DNA from: Hyphomonadaceae bacterium UBA1933
GTDB taxonomy: Bacteria; Pseudomonadota; Alphaproteobacteria; Caulobacterales; Aquidulcibacteraceae
Direction of reading: 5' to 3'
Assembly: GCA_002337085.1 (NCBI GenBank)
Contig: DDFH01000006.1
Span: 587,098 to 651,097 of the forward strand
DNA length: 64,000 bases
Shown: piece after piece, positions 36,521 to 47,038 of the stretch
Numbering within the stretch: the first letter of the stretch is position 1
Layout of the letters: each line of letters starts with the position of its first letter
Notes under the pieces: generated by a model
Told to the model about the DNA's origin: nothing
What the model saw: the letters and a program-made list of their open reading frames with translations, nothing else
Database searches by the model: none
Position numbers and translations under genes: made by a program

Positions 36521-36680
36521 TTCTCCCCCCTAAACTTTAGTTTGGGAAAGGGGGCCATGCGAAGTATGGTGGAGGGGAGTGCGGTGCGCATTTTCTTAAC
36601 TGTAAGATTTTAACGGGGCGTTGCCCCGCCCCACCGTCCGCTTCGCGTCCACCTCCCCAACTTCGTTAGGGAGGAGATGG
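36521..36680. repeat. imperfect inverted GC-rich repeat element (REP/MITE-like)
   Basis: The left half (36521-36577) and the reverse complement of the right half (about 36624-36680) align along most of their length. Shared blocks are TCTCC, CCTAA, GTTTGGG/GTTGGGG, GCGAAG and GGTGGxG. The centre holds a small hairpin GGGGC-GTT-GCCCC (36615-36627). It is richer in G and C than its surroundings. No transposase is present. Confidence 0.5.
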
Positions 36681-36756
36681 CGGCGCTATCACCACCGTGA
36701 TTTTTACCCTTATAATAAGACATATCAGCTAAATTAAAGCCTGATGCTGGGCTGAT

Positions 36757-36841
36757 AAATGTCAGGAAATGTCAGGGTTTTGCCTGTTTGTTTTTTCGCT
36801 TTTGAATTTGTCTGAGATTGAGAATGTCAACAAATGTCAAC
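36757..36841 (+). repeat. two tandem pairs of TGTCA-type 10-mers
   Basis: AAATGTCAGG occurs twice in direct tandem (36757-36766, 36767-36776). GAATGTCAAC and AAATGTCAAC follow at 36822-36841. The two pairs share AATGTCA and a 10-bp period. Confidence 0.6.
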
Positions 36842-36991
36842 ATTTTAAGGCGTGGCAAAAAGACACCGAAATATTTTGGCAAGCCATTGATTAATAATGA
36901 TTTTATTGGGGTGGAGTGTTGTTACAAAGGGGTGAAAAACGGTTAAAAATAGGGGGATTTATGCGATATATTTGGCTTTTTCAACGAGATA

Positions 36992-37021
36992 CCGGACATT
37001 TTTCTTGCAGAAAAATTCCGG
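36992..37021. repeat. long hairpin downstream of mtaB
   Basis: CCGGA-(C)-ATTTTTC pairs with GAAAAAT-TCCGG around a TTGCA loop, a 12-bp stem with one bulged C. It lies 31 bases past the mtaB stop (minus strand) but is not followed by a clear T-run there. Confidence 0.5.
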
Positions 37022-37051
37022 CATGACAAAATTCGTAATTCGTAATAGCGG

Positions 37052-38365
37052 TTAAATCATTTCCCCAAGTAGAAATTCACCGTCAACGCCGATAATGCGG
37101 GCATTTATGATTTCGCCTGCTGTATCATGTGGAATTTTTATGCGGGTGAAATTGTCCAATCTGCCTTGATTGTTGTTTTCAAGCAAAACCTGTTGCACCG
37201 TGCCGACTTCGGCATTTAGGAGTTTTTGTAACGCCGCTGCGGCATGGTCACGCAAAATCTTTGCCCGTTCTTTGATAAGTCCGCGCGGATGTTGCGGCAT
37301 TTTTGCCGCCGGAGTCATGGGGCGCGGGGAATAGGGGAATACGTGAACAAAGCTAAGCTGCGCTTCATCAATCAATGACAGGCTTTCGGCAAAATGCTCT
37401 TCATCTTCGGTCGGGAAGCCCGCGATAATATCTGCGCCAAAGGCAATTTCGGGGCGCACGGCTTTGAGGCGTGATGTAATTTCGATTGCTTGTTCACGAC
37501 TATGGCGGCGTTTCATCCGCTTTAGAATAAGGTTGTTTCCATGCTGCAAAGACAAATGCAAATGCGGCATGAGGCGTGGATTTTCGGCAAAATGCCTGAA
37601 AAGCGTGTCGTCAATTTCCACCGCATCAATTGATGAAAGGCGCAGGCGCGGTAAATCTGGGCAAAGCCTAAAAATTCTATCCACCAAATTGCCAAGGTTT
37701 GGCGCACCCGGCAAATCTGCACCCCATGCGGTTAAATCAACGCCCGAAAGCACGACTTCTTTTATGCCCCTATCAACGAGGCGGTTAATCACCCTTACAA
37801 TTTCTGTCGCGGGGACAGAGCGGGAGTTACCGCGCCCAAAAGGAATAACGCAAAATGTACAACGATGATCACAACCGTTTTGGACTTGAATATAGGCTCT
37901 TGTCCGCCCCTCGATACCATCAATCAAATGCCCTGCGGTTTCTTTGATGGACATGATGTCATCAACCACGATTTTTGCATCATCATGAAAAAGATTGAGA
38001 TAGGTTTTTTCATCCGCCTTTTGGGAATTACCAATAACTTTGGTAACTTCATCCATTTCGGCAAAACTTGCGGGGTCAATTTGTGCGGCACAACCAGACA
38101 CAAGGATTTGTGCACCAGGGTTTTCGCGTTTTGCCTTGCGGATTGCTTGTTTGGCTTGGCGCACTGCCTCTGCGGTAACGGCGCAGGTATTTACGAGGAT
38201 TACAGGTTGATTAAGGCCGCGCGCCGCCTTTTTCATCGCCTCGGTTTCATATAAATTAAGACGGCAGCCCAAAGTAATCGCCTTGATATTACCTTCGGAA
38301 GCGATATTAATTTCAAATTCTTCTTTGTTTTCAGAACTGTTTAAATTTTTGGGGTTGTCTGTCAT
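37052..38365 (-). CDS. mtaB: tRNA t6A37 methylthiotransferase MtaB
   Basis: Radical-SAM enzyme that converts t6A37 to ms2t6A in tRNAs reading ANN codons. The 437-aa product has the N-terminal UPF0004 cluster-binding domain with Cys in LGCRLNLYE, VNTCAVT and VSGCAAQ, then the radical-SAM cluster in GCDHRCTFCVIPFGRG (CxxxCxxC). Further motifs are LSGVDLTAWG and HLSLQHGNN. A TRAM-like C-terminal segment follows. The start ATG at 38365 has no strong ribosome site. Confidence 0.93.
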   Translation of the reverse strand: MTDNPKNLNSSENKEEFEINIASEGNIKAITLGCRLNLYETEAMKKAARGLNQPVILVNTCAVTAEAVRQAKQAIRKAKRENPGAQILVSGCAAQIDPASFAEMDEVTKVIGNSQKADEKTYLNLFHDDAKIVVDDIMSIKETAGHLIDGIEGRTRAYIQVQNGCDHRCTFCVIPFGRGNSRSVPATEIVRVINRLVDRGIKEVVLSGVDLTAWGADLPGAPNLGNLVDRIFRLCPDLPRLRLSSIDAVEIDDTLFRHFAENPRLMPHLHLSLQHGNNLILKRMKRRHSREQAIEITSRLKAVRPEIAFGADIIAGFPTEDEEHFAESLSLIDEAQLSFVHVFPYSPRPMTPAAKMPQHPRGLIKERAKILRDHAAAALQKLLNAEVGTVQQVLLENNNQGRLDNFTRIKIPHDTAGEIINARIIGVDGEFLLGEMI

Positions 38366-38422
38366 TAAAATATTGTCAAATCTAATTTATTGCCCATATA
38401 TAGACAAAAAGGGATTATTACA

Positions 38423-38632
38423 ATGTTAGAGATGTTTCAGCGTTTGGCGCATGGCGGTGGCGGTTTTTGGCTTTTTGTACATTTCGTTTTGGCGGTTTGG
38501 GCAGTTTATTCAATTTTCCAAAACCAAACCAGTGGCGGCCTTTCAAAAGTGCTATGGGCCTGTTTGGTTTTCTTCTTCCCGCTTGGCGGTTTGATTTTGT
38601 GGTTTTTCTTTGGCCCCAAGGCACAGAAATAA
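38423..38632 (+). CDS. small PLDc_N-type membrane protein
   Basis: 69 aa from the ATG at 38423, with AAGGGA about 7 bases upstream (the frame runs to 38390). It has two hydrophobic helices: about residues 14-33, and 43-63 with FFFPLGGLILWFFFGPKA, the signature end of the phospholipase D N-terminal (PLDc_N) domain. Proteins with only this domain occur widely. The function is unknown; it is a two-helix inner-membrane protein. Confidence 0.8.
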   Translation: MLEMFQRLAHGGGGFWLFVHFVLAVWAVYSIFQNQTSGGLSKVLWACLVFFFPLGGLILWFFFGPKAQK

Positions 38633-38796
38633 TTGCAATAAAACTACCTACATTGTTTGTGGGCAGATAAGTCATGTAAAGCAAAACATGGCTGGTGGGG
38701 ATTTATCCCCACTTTTCATTTTGCCTTATAATAGCCGAGTTGGTAAGCAAAATTAAATGATAGCATTTGATAGCGTTTGACAGCGTTTTTTTACAA

Positions 38797-39657
38797 TTAG
38801 AACTTCGCCGAAAATTCCTTGATTGCTGCGACTGCTTCGGGTTCGTTTAGGATTGGGGCGTGGCCGACATTGGGGACATTGCGCACAATTAAATCTGCTT
38901 TTACCTCGTGCATTTTGGCGACAATATCGGGGGTGTTAAGGTCACTTATGGCGCCGCGTATCAACATGGTTGGGATGGCAATATTTGCCTTGAATTGTGG
39001 CCAAATATCGGGAAGGGGTGCATCGGGGTCGGCGCTTGATACGCTTTCACGGATTTGCGGATCATAATCAAGGACAAAGCCATCATCGGTTTTGCGGCAA
39101 GTGCGTTCGGCAAAATCAAGCCAGAATTTATCGTCAGCATCACGGGTGGGGAAGGCATCAAGATTTATTGCTTTTACCGCTGCTGCTGCCTCATCAAGGG
39201 TTTTGAATAATGAGCCACTGCCGACATAAGAGCGGATGCGTTTAATGCCGCCAAGGGCAACCTCAGGGCCGACATCGTTTAAAATTATGCCTTTGAACAA
39301 ATCGGGGCGGAAAGAGGCAAGAAGCATTGAAATTAAACCACCCATTGACGTGCCAATAAAAATGGCGGGCGAAATTTTTAATTCTTCAAAAATTGCGACC
39401 ACATCCATCGCATAGGTTACGGGGTTATAATTGGCGGCAATTTTATCATAATCGGATTTGCCACGACCACGGACATCGATTGCAAAAATCTCATGCCCCA
39501 AGTTAAGCAATATATCGAAAATTGGGGAGAAGTCCTTGTGATTACGGGTAAGCCCATGAATCAAAAACACCGGTGGCTTTGCACTTGGTGTTGTTGGTTT
39601 TAAATTAAGGACAAATGTTTTTACGCCATCTTTGCCAGCAATGTAAAATTCTTGCAT
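38797..39657 (-). CDS. alpha/beta hydrolase
   Basis: 286 aa from the ATG at 39657, which has GGGGGA about 5 bases upstream; the frame continues to 39708. Motifs are HGLTRNHKDFSP (oxyanion HG), the nucleophile GTSMGG, and IRGAISDLNTPD for the acid region. The late His is in VGHAPILNEPE. The order matches the haloperoxidase/epoxide-hydrolase-like subgroup of alpha/beta hydrolases. The substrate is not identifiable. It converges on the small PLDc_N gene with a 164-bp gap. Confidence 0.88.
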   Translation of the reverse strand: MQEFYIAGKDGVKTFVLNLKPTTPSAKPPVFLIHGLTRNHKDFSPIFDILLNLGHEIFAIDVRGRGKSDYDKIAANYNPVTYAMDVVAIFEELKISPAIFIGTSMGGLISMLLASFRPDLFKGIILNDVGPEVALGGIKRIRSYVGSGSLFKTLDEAAAAVKAINLDAFPTRDADDKFWLDFAERTCRKTDDGFVLDYDPQIRESVSSADPDAPLPDIWPQFKANIAIPTMLIRGAISDLNTPDIVAKMHEVKADLIVRNVPNVGHAPILNEPEAVAAIKEFSAKF

Positions 39658-39765
39658 TTTTCCCCCGAAGATATGGTTACAAGTTTCATTGGTTTGGCGC
39701 ATTTTCATTTAACAACATAATTGCTGGACTACAAAGCGAAAATAACATATGAAACCAAAATCGAT

Positions 39766-41738
<1,973 letters not shown>

Positions 41739-41745
41739 GATTTGT

Positions 41746-42162
41746 ATGAAAAAATTATTTATCGCCCTTTTGATATTATGTCTGCCACAGATTGCGGCTG
41801 CGCAAGCAGCCCAAGAAGATCATAATTCCGTTGATATCTTCTATGGCACTATTGAAAAAAAGGGCGATAAATTAATTTTAAAACGCTGTGACATTGGTTC
41901 GCATGAATATATTTTGCTTAATTCCCCCGTATCAAAAGCGCCAATGTTGGATAAGTTACAAAAATACAAATTTAAAAACCCAACTTCTATTATGATTGTT
42001 GGACATTATACCGAAATCAATGCGGGCGATGAGATGTCATCCCCCACGGTTTCTGCCCTTGAAGTGTTTGATTATGATGAAATTCAAGAGGGAAGTTCGT
42101 GCCATTTGGTGGATGCTGTTTCGGACACCTTTTCTGACCCTGCCATAAATAAACCGCACTGA
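41746..42162 (+). CDS. secreted protein of unknown function
   Basis: 138 aa beginning 8 bases after thiC, with AGGA as ribosome site, so possibly cotranscribed with it. A signal peptide (MKKLFIALLILCLPQIAAAQA) is followed by a small acidic domain with two Cys (RCDIGSHEYILL and SSCHLVDA) that could form a disulfide. The sequence suggests a periplasmic beta-rich protein. I do not recognise a family. Confidence 0.7.
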   Translation: MKKLFIALLILCLPQIAAAQAAQEDHNSVDIFYGTIEKKGDKLILKRCDIGSHEYILLNSPVSKAPMLDKLQKYKFKNPTSIMIVGHYTEINAGDEMSSPTVSALEVFDYDEIQEGSSCHLVDAVSDTFSDPAINKPH

Positions 42163-42207
42163 ATTTTTATTTTTGATTCCTTAATAAAAATAATAAGGGA
42201 GCAAAAA

Positions 42208-42666
42208 ATGGCAAAATACGAACTATCAATAAATCGCATAATAAATGCCTCGCCAGAAAAAATTTGGATGGCATGGACCAAGGCAGAAGTTGTTGAATTA
42301 TGGTTCTGCCCCAAGCCGTGGCATGTAAAAGTTCATGAACTTGACGTTCGTGTCGGCGGCGCATCAAGAATGACAATGTATGGCCCAAATGCCGAAGAAT
42401 TTCCAAATGATGGTGTTTTCTTGGTAGCTGAACCCAATAAGCGCCTTGTTTTTACCGATGCTTTTATAAAAGATTGGATGCCTTCGGCGCGTGCATTTTT
42501 TGTTGGCGAAATTCTATTAGAGGATTTGGGCGATGGCACAACAAAATACATCGCAACCGCCCGCCATTGGACAGAAGAAGCAATGAAAGAACATGAACAA
42601 ATGGGCTTTCATGAGGGTTGGAATATTTGCGCCACCCAAATGGAAGAAATTTTACAAGATTTATAA
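42208..42666 (+). CDS. SRPBCC/AHSA1-family protein
   Basis: 152 aa with the AHSA1 (Aha1-like) pattern: an N-terminal ISPEKIW-type phrase (NASPEKIWMAWTKAEVVELWF), the conserved VRVGGASRMTMYGP, and FHEGWNICATQMEEIL at the end. The START/SRPBCC fold holds hydrophobic ligands or acts as an Hsp90-activator-like domain in eukaryotes; bacterial members are of unknown role. AAGGGAG is a strong ribosome site. A bidirectional terminator follows. Confidence 0.85.
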   Translation: MAKYELSINRIINASPEKIWMAWTKAEVVELWFCPKPWHVKVHELDVRVGGASRMTMYGPNAEEFPNDGVFLVAEPNKRLVFTDAFIKDWMPSARAFFVGEILLEDLGDGTTKYIATARHWTEEAMKEHEQMGFHEGWNICATQMEEILQDL

Positions 42667-42671
42667 CAAAA

Positions 42672-42689
42672 CCCCGCTTTTAGGCGGGG
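42672..42689. terminator. terminator between the AHSA1 gene and the first chemoreceptor
   Basis: A 6-bp stem (CCCCGC / GCGGGG) sits between convergent genes with A/T-rich flanks on both sides. Confidence 0.75.
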
Positions 42690-42696
42690 CTTTAAT

Positions 42697-44088
42697 TTAA
42701 CTTCTTTCAACTTCGGCAATAAGTTCATCAAGTTTTTGGACGACAATTTTGGATGTCTCGTCCATTTTAAAGAAGGCTTCAAGCGCGCCATGGCGATCGC
42801 CATTATTGAATAATCTTGCGGCGTCTTTGCCATATTCGTGCACCAATTTATGCGGTGTTTCAATGGCATAAAAGGCATTGCTAAGGTTGGAGTGTTCAAC
42901 TTTCATATTGTTCCACCATTTGCCAAGGCGACAAGAATTATGGTCGGTCAATTCGCTTTCATTCAACGATGACATGCCAGAAATCAAGCCAGCAAGGCGT
43001 TTCTTCCATAACAAGTGATCCGATTTTGCGCGGTAAAGCACGTAATTATCGACATTTGCTTGTTCAAGAATTACGAATTGTTGGTTTACGCTATTTTCAG
43101 ATTCGGCAACAACACCAACGGCTTCATTAATCAAATCCATTGCGCCACTTGCCGAGGTTGCGGCACGTGTAGCGCTTTGGGTTAATTCATCAACCGCCAT
43201 TTTTTGCTCACCAAGGACATGGGCAACATTGGCAACACCATGTGCGCCTTGGGCAACTTCACTTGATGCTTCCGAAACACTATTTGCCGCCATTTGCGCG
43301 GCACTGGTTGCCTCACTGGCCGCGCTTTTTGCGGTATTTATTGCATTGATAATTGAATGTAATGCCTCTTCGAGGCGACCAATACGTACCCGAATGGTTT
43401 CGGTTGATTTTGCGGTTTGTGACGATAATTGTTTTACCTCTTGCGCCACAACGGCAAAGCCACGACCGGCTTCACCGGCACGTGCTGCCTCGATAGTGGC
43501 ATTTAGTGCCAGAAGGTTGGTTTGTGATGCTATATTCTCAATTTCTTGAGCCATGCCGCGAATGTCGCCTGTGGCTTCAGAAAGGTTTTTTAAATCGGTG
43601 TCGACAAGGTTTAGGGCTTCATTCACACTTTCACTTGACTTGGCTGCGCCGACAACTTCTTGCGCACCTTGTGAAGATTTAGCCGCTGCCGCCTCTAATG
43701 AAACGTCCGTATCTTTTGCAAGAGATGCGATTTGTGAAATTGAAGCGGTTAGCTCTTCAATTGCCGATGCCATTGCCGAAATTTCACTTTCACTGGTTTT
43801 CATTTCGGCATAAGAGCGGGCAATCGATGCCTGAATATTGCTGGCATTAAGTGAAGAATTTACCGCAAAGGCAAGTGCATTTTTATCGCTTTCCTTAATT
43901 TTTGCCTGCGCAAGGCTAATTATTGGCGAAAATTCACTTTTTGGAATTTCGCAATTAATTGATTCGCGATTTAATATTGAGCCTAGAATTGTAAGGCTAT
44001 CTTTAAAAAACGCTTGGTTTTTAATTGTTTCATTATTTGTAGAATTTGCGAATACTGAATCATTATTTGCTTTTAGGGTGTTTAACAC
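42697..44088 (-). CDS. soluble methyl-accepting chemotaxis protein with C-terminal CZB domain
   Basis: 463 aa, no membrane helix. A unique N-terminal region (1-90) is followed by the MCP signalling hairpin (about 95-335) with the tip [20 protein letters not shown]. The C-terminal chemoreceptor zinc-binding (CZB) domain (about 345-463) has all four ligands: His358, Cys386 in SCRLGKWW, His413 and His417. CZB domains tune receptors to zinc, pH or hypochlorite. It is cytoplasmic and pairs with a nearly identical receptor upstream. Start GTG at 44088 has GAGGTT at 7-base spacing. Confidence 0.93.
   Translation of the reverse strand: MLNTLKANNDSVFANSTNNETIKNQAFFKDSLTILGSILNRESINCEIPKSEFSPIISLAQAKIKESDKNALAFAVNSSLNASNIQASIARSYAEMKTSESEISAMASAIEELTASISQIASLAKDTDVSLEAAAAKSSQGAQEVVGAAKSSESVNEALNLVDTDLKNLSEATGDIRGMAQEIENIASQTNLLALNATIEAARAGEAGRGFAVVAQEVKQLSSQTAKSTETIRVRIGRLEEALHSIINAINTAKSAASEATSAAQMAANSVSEASSEVAQGAHGVANVAHVLGEQKMAVDELTQSATRAATSASGAMDLINEAVGVVAESENSVNQQFVILEQANVDNYVLYRAKSDHLLWKKRLAGLISGMSSLNESELTDHNSCRLGKWWNNMKVEHSNLSNAFYAIETPHKLVHEYGKDAARLFNNGDRHGALEAFFKMDETSKIVVQKLDELIAEVERS
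43151..43794 (-). repeat. 644-bp near-identical core repeat, copy 1
   Basis: This stretch matches 44716-45359 at a constant offset of 1565 with no gaps. By eye about 15 bases differ over the whole length, and none from 43471 to 43707 (237 bp). It covers the MCP signalling core. Confidence 0.85.
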
Positions 44089-44168
44089 GTTTATAACCTC
44101 ATATTTACTTTTTTAAGTAAGGTTATTGTGTAAACAAAAGAATAAAAATGTAGCAAATGTAACAAAAT

Positions 44169-44202
44169 TGCATACTTATTAGGCAGTTCTAATAAGTATG
44201 CA
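44169..44202. promoter_or_regulatory. 13-bp perfect inverted repeat upstream of the first chemoreceptor
   Basis: TGCATACTTATTA (44169-44181) and TAATAAGTATGCA (44190-44202) are exact inverse complements with an 8-base loop. The middle includes ATTAGGCAGTTCTAAT (44178-44193), which recurs before the second receptor. Confidence 0.6.
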
Positions 44203-44230
44203 TAATATCTTAGTGATTTTATCAAAATAA

Positions 44231-44252
44231 AACCCCGCTTTTGGGCGGGGTT
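44231..44252. terminator. terminator downstream of the second chemoreceptor
   Basis: An 8-bp stem (AACCCCGC / GCGGGGTT) with a 6-base loop and T/A-rich flanks on both sides; it follows the stop of the second receptor on the minus strand. Confidence 0.8.
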
Positions 44253-44261
44253 GTTTTTAGG

Positions 44262-45632
44262 CTAATTCCTTTCGGCTTCGGATATTAGGTCGTCAAGCAA
44301 TCTGACAACCTGTTTAGAGGCCTCATCCATTCTGAAATATGCGTCCATTGCACCTTTGGCGTCACCTGATTTATAAAGTCTAGCCGCTTCTTTACCATTG
44401 TCATGCACCAATTTATGCGGCGCATCGAGGGCGTAAAATGTCGATGATAGGTTTGCGCTTTTATCTTTCACTTCACCCCACCATTTGCCAAGGCGGCAAG
44501 AATGGTGATCGGTTAATTCGCGTTCATCGAGGCTTGCCATGCCTGAAATCAAACTAGCCAATTTTTTCTTCCATAGTATGTGATCTGATTTTGCACGGTA
44601 AAGCACATAATTATCGACATGCGCCATTTCTAGAACATGTAGCTCTTGTTCAATTAGTGTGTCTGAATGGGTTGCAACTTCAACCGATTCGTTAAGTAAG
44701 TTCATTGCCTCGGTTGCCGAGGTTGCGGCGCGTGTAGCGCTTTGGGTTAATTCATCGACCGCCATTTTTTGCTCACCAAGGACATGGGCAACATTGGCAA
44801 CACCATGTGCGCCTTGGGCAACTTCACTTGATGCTTCCGAAACACTATTTGCCGCCATTTGCGCGGCGCTGGTTGCCTCACTTGCTGCGCTTTTTGCGGT
44901 GTTTATTGCATTGATAATTGAATGTAATGCCTCTTCGAGACGACCAATACGTACCCGAATGGTTTCGGTTGATTTTGCGGTTTGTGAAGATAGTTGTTTT
45001 ACCTCTTGCGCCACAACGGCAAAGCCCCGACCCGCTTCACCGGCACGTGCTGCCTCGATAGTGGCATTTAGTGCCAGAAGGTTGGTTTGTGATGCTATAT
45101 TCTCAATTTCTTGAGCCATGCCGCGAATGTCGCCTGTGGCTTCAGAAAGGTTTTTTAAATCGGTGTCGACAAGGTTTAGGGCTTCATTCACACTTTCACT
45201 TGACTTGGCTGCGCCGACAACTTCTTGCGCACCTTGTGAAGATTTAGCCGCTGCCGCCTCTAATGAAACGTCAGTATCTTTTGCAAGAGATGCGATTTGT
45301 GAAATTGAGGCGGTTAGCTCTTCAATCGCCGATGCCATTGCCGAAATTTCACTTTCACTATTCTTTAATTCAGAAAATGAACGTGCGATTGATGCCTGAA
45401 TATTGCTGGCATTAAGAGAGCTGTTGACGGTAAATGATAAAGCGTTACGGTCGCTTTCCTTAATTGTTGCTTGGGCAAGATGGATTATAGGAGAAAATTC
45501 ATTACTCGGTATTTCGCCATCTAAATGCTCGCGATTAAGTATATTACTCAAGATTTTTATACTGGTCTGATAAGTGCTACCAGAATTTTGTGCAAAATCT
45601 TCCATTGTGTTTGAATCTAACATATTAAGCAT
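44262..45632 (-). CDS. second soluble CZB methyl-accepting chemotaxis protein
   Basis: 456 aa, the same architecture as its downstream neighbour, without a membrane segment: a short divergent N-terminal region (1-85), the MCP core (about 90-330) and a CZB domain with Zn ligands His351, Cys379, His406 and His410 ([11 protein letters not shown]). The core is almost the same as in the first receptor at DNA level, while the termini differ. The start ATG is backed by GGGAGACG. It is followed by a terminator, so the two receptors are separate units that share an upstream palindromic motif. Confidence 0.92.
   Translation of the reverse strand: MLNMLDSNTMEDFAQNSGSTYQTSIKILSNILNREHLDGEIPSNEFSPIIHLAQATIKESDRNALSFTVNSSLNASNIQASIARSFSELKNSESEISAMASAIEELTASISQIASLAKDTDVSLEAAAAKSSQGAQEVVGAAKSSESVNEALNLVDTDLKNLSEATGDIRGMAQEIENIASQTNLLALNATIEAARAGEAGRGFAVVAQEVKQLSSQTAKSTETIRVRIGRLEEALHSIINAINTAKSAASEATSAAQMAANSVSEASSEVAQGAHGVANVAHVLGEQKMAVDELTQSATRAATSATEAMNLLNESVEVATHSDTLIEQELHVLEMAHVDNYVLYRAKSDHILWKKKLASLISGMASLDERELTDHHSCRLGKWWGEVKDKSANLSSTFYALDAPHKLVHDNGKEAARLYKSGDAKGAMDAYFRMDEASKQVVRLLDDLISEAERN
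44716..45359 (-). repeat. 644-bp near-identical core repeat, copy 2
   Basis: Second copy of the receptor core (see 43151-43794). The identical central part is 45036-45272. Confidence 0.85.
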
Positions 45633-45649
45633 AAGCGTCTCCCGACATA

Positions 45650-45665
45650 ATTAGACGGTTCTAAT
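45650..45665. promoter_or_regulatory. palindromic motif shared by both chemoreceptor upstream regions
   Basis: ATTAGACGGTTCTAAT matches ATTAGGCAGTTCTAAT (44178-44193) at 14 of 16 positions. ATTAG and CTAAT form inverted arms around six bases. Here it lies only 18 bases before the ATG, in the other copy about 90 bases before it. Confidence 0.45.
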
Positions 45666-45751
45666 GTTGTTCGGTAAAGGAAAGCCTAATATTCTAATAA
45701 TTATTGCATTTATCGTGCAACTATTGTCACAAAACTATCATATGAAAATTA

Positions 45752-46681
45752 TTAGTGCAGCCCAAACTCAGGATGTCCATGCGGTTCACCTTCTTCATCG
45801 GGGTCGGCGTGAATAATTGTGTCGGTGTCTGGATAGGCTTCGCGTATGCGCGCTTCGGCCTCAACAACTATTGGATGGGCTTCTTGCAAAGTTAGATTTG
45901 GCGGAAGTTCAAGGTGTAATTGCACATGAAGCCATTTTCCAGAAACCCGTGTTCTTAAATCATGCATACCGCGCACTTTATCTATTGAAAGAATGATTTC
46001 ACGAATTTTTTCGCGAACATCCTCTGGTGCTTCTTTGTCAAGAAGGTGGTCAATGGCTTCGGTTGCAATATGCCATGCCCCAATGAAAAGCCATATTGTA
46101 ATGAATAGACCAGCAATCGCATCGGCGAAAAGAATTTTAAATTTTATTGCTAAGAAAATACCAACTAGCGCCACAGCGTTTGATAATAAATCGCTTAGAT
46201 AATGTGCCCTATCTCCTTTGGTCGCGATAGAGCCGGTTTGCCGCAATGCCCAGGTTTGGAAGCTAATAAGTACGGTGGTTAAAATAATTGAGATTATCAT
46301 AACCCAAATCGCACCGCCTTCAGGACGAATTTCAACCGGATGAATAAGTCTTTCGACCGAGCTTGTACCAATTAATACGCAAGAGATTGCAACTAGACCC
46401 GCTTGAAACATTCCGGCAAGCGCCTCTGCCTTGCCATGGCCATAACGGTGATCTTCATCAGGCGGGGCTTGCGCATAACGAACTGAAAACAGGGTTATTA
46501 AAGAGGCTACTAAATCAAGGCCGGAATCCGCCAAAGATGCCAAAACCGCATTTGAACCAGAAAATCTTACGGAAAATGCCTTTATAACGACTAAAATAAA
46601 TGCAACACTTACCGAAGCAATTGAGCTAAGCATAAGTATTTTTTCGCGTGAATTTTTGTTAGTTGGGGGGGAAGTCGTCAT
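45752..46681 (-). CDS. cation diffusion facilitator (CDF/FieF-type) transporter
   Basis: 309 aa, about six membrane helices and a C-terminal cytoplasmic domain. The metal site of FieF/YiiP is present: Asp pair in ADSGLDLVASL (first helix pair) and His-x-x-x-Asp in HYLSDLLSN. The His-rich stretch EDHRYGHGKAEAL follows the second helix. The C-terminal domain carries further His and Asp (LHVQLHLELP, HADPDEEGEPHGHPEFGLH), likely metal-sensing. Expected substrates are Zn(II) and Fe(II), exported in exchange for protons. The neighbourhood of zinc-sensing receptors is suggestive. Confidence 0.9.
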   Translation of the reverse strand: MTTSPPTNKNSREKILMLSSIASVSVAFILVVIKAFSVRFSGSNAVLASLADSGLDLVASLITLFSVRYAQAPPDEDHRYGHGKAEALAGMFQAGLVAISCVLIGTSSVERLIHPVEIRPEGGAIWVMIISIILTTVLISFQTWALRQTGSIATKGDRAHYLSDLLSNAVALVGIFLAIKFKILFADAIAGLFITIWLFIGAWHIATEAIDHLLDKEAPEDVREKIREIILSIDKVRGMHDLRTRVSGKWLHVQLHLELPPNLTLQEAHPIVVEAEARIREAYPDTDTIIHADPDEEGEPHGHPEFGLH

Positions 46682-46739
46682 TTTTATGTGATTCTCCGTT
46701 TATTTTGTAAGAATGTTCAGCAAAAACACATCTACAAGA

Positions 46740-46768
46740 TTGACTTTTTCAATCAAGACCAATAACAG
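46740..46768 (+). promoter_or_regulatory. candidate rpmH promoter
   Basis: TTGACT (46740-46745) and TAACAG (46763-46768) are 17 bases apart, 65 bases before the rpmH start. An inverted repeat GATTGA-CTTTT-TCAATC (46738-46754) overlaps the -35. Confidence 0.35.
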
Positions 46769-46833
46769 CAGCCACTTGTTTTTTATTCGTAACTTTTACA
46801 GTTACTCAATTACCTCTGTTTGGAGAAACTACC

Positions 46834-46968
46834 GTGAAACGGACATATCAACCTTCTAAACTCGTTCGCAAACGCCGCCATGGTTTCCGTGCGCGCATGG
46901 CTACCCGTGGTGGTCAGGCTGTTTTGGCACGTCGCCGTGCAAAAGGACGCAAACGTTTAAGCGCCTAA
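46834..46968 (+). CDS. rpmH: 50S ribosomal protein bL34
   Basis: 44 aa, standard length for bL34, beginning at GTG with GGAG about 7 bases upstream. The sequence opens [20 protein letters not shown] and ends GRKRLSA, nearly invariant in bacteria. It starts the rpmH-rnpA-yidC-engB cluster. Confidence 0.97.
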   Translation: MKRTYQPSKLVRKRRHGFRARMATRGGQAVLARRRAKGRKRLSA

Positions 46969-47038
46969 TTTTAGGCGTTTGAACGAAGGCATCTTTGCGG
47001 AACTTGTACCACGAAAATGCCTTTTTATGGGGAATGTA

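Larger units (their letters stand above)
36515..37051. other. 537-bp non-coding region with several repeat structures
   Basis: Between rph and mtaB I see four things: an imperfect inverted GC-rich element (36521-36680), two tandem pairs of a TGTCA-containing 10-mer (36757-36776 and 36822-36841), a long hairpin (36992-37021) and a possible 21-codon ORF with a good ribosome site (36961-37026). None belongs to a known gene. Confidence 0.6.

Noticed and set aside
43229..45399. Plus-strand open frames of 86-151 codons across the chemoreceptor genes
   Set aside because: They are antisense shadows of the codon bias in the MCP cores and recur in both copies for that reason.
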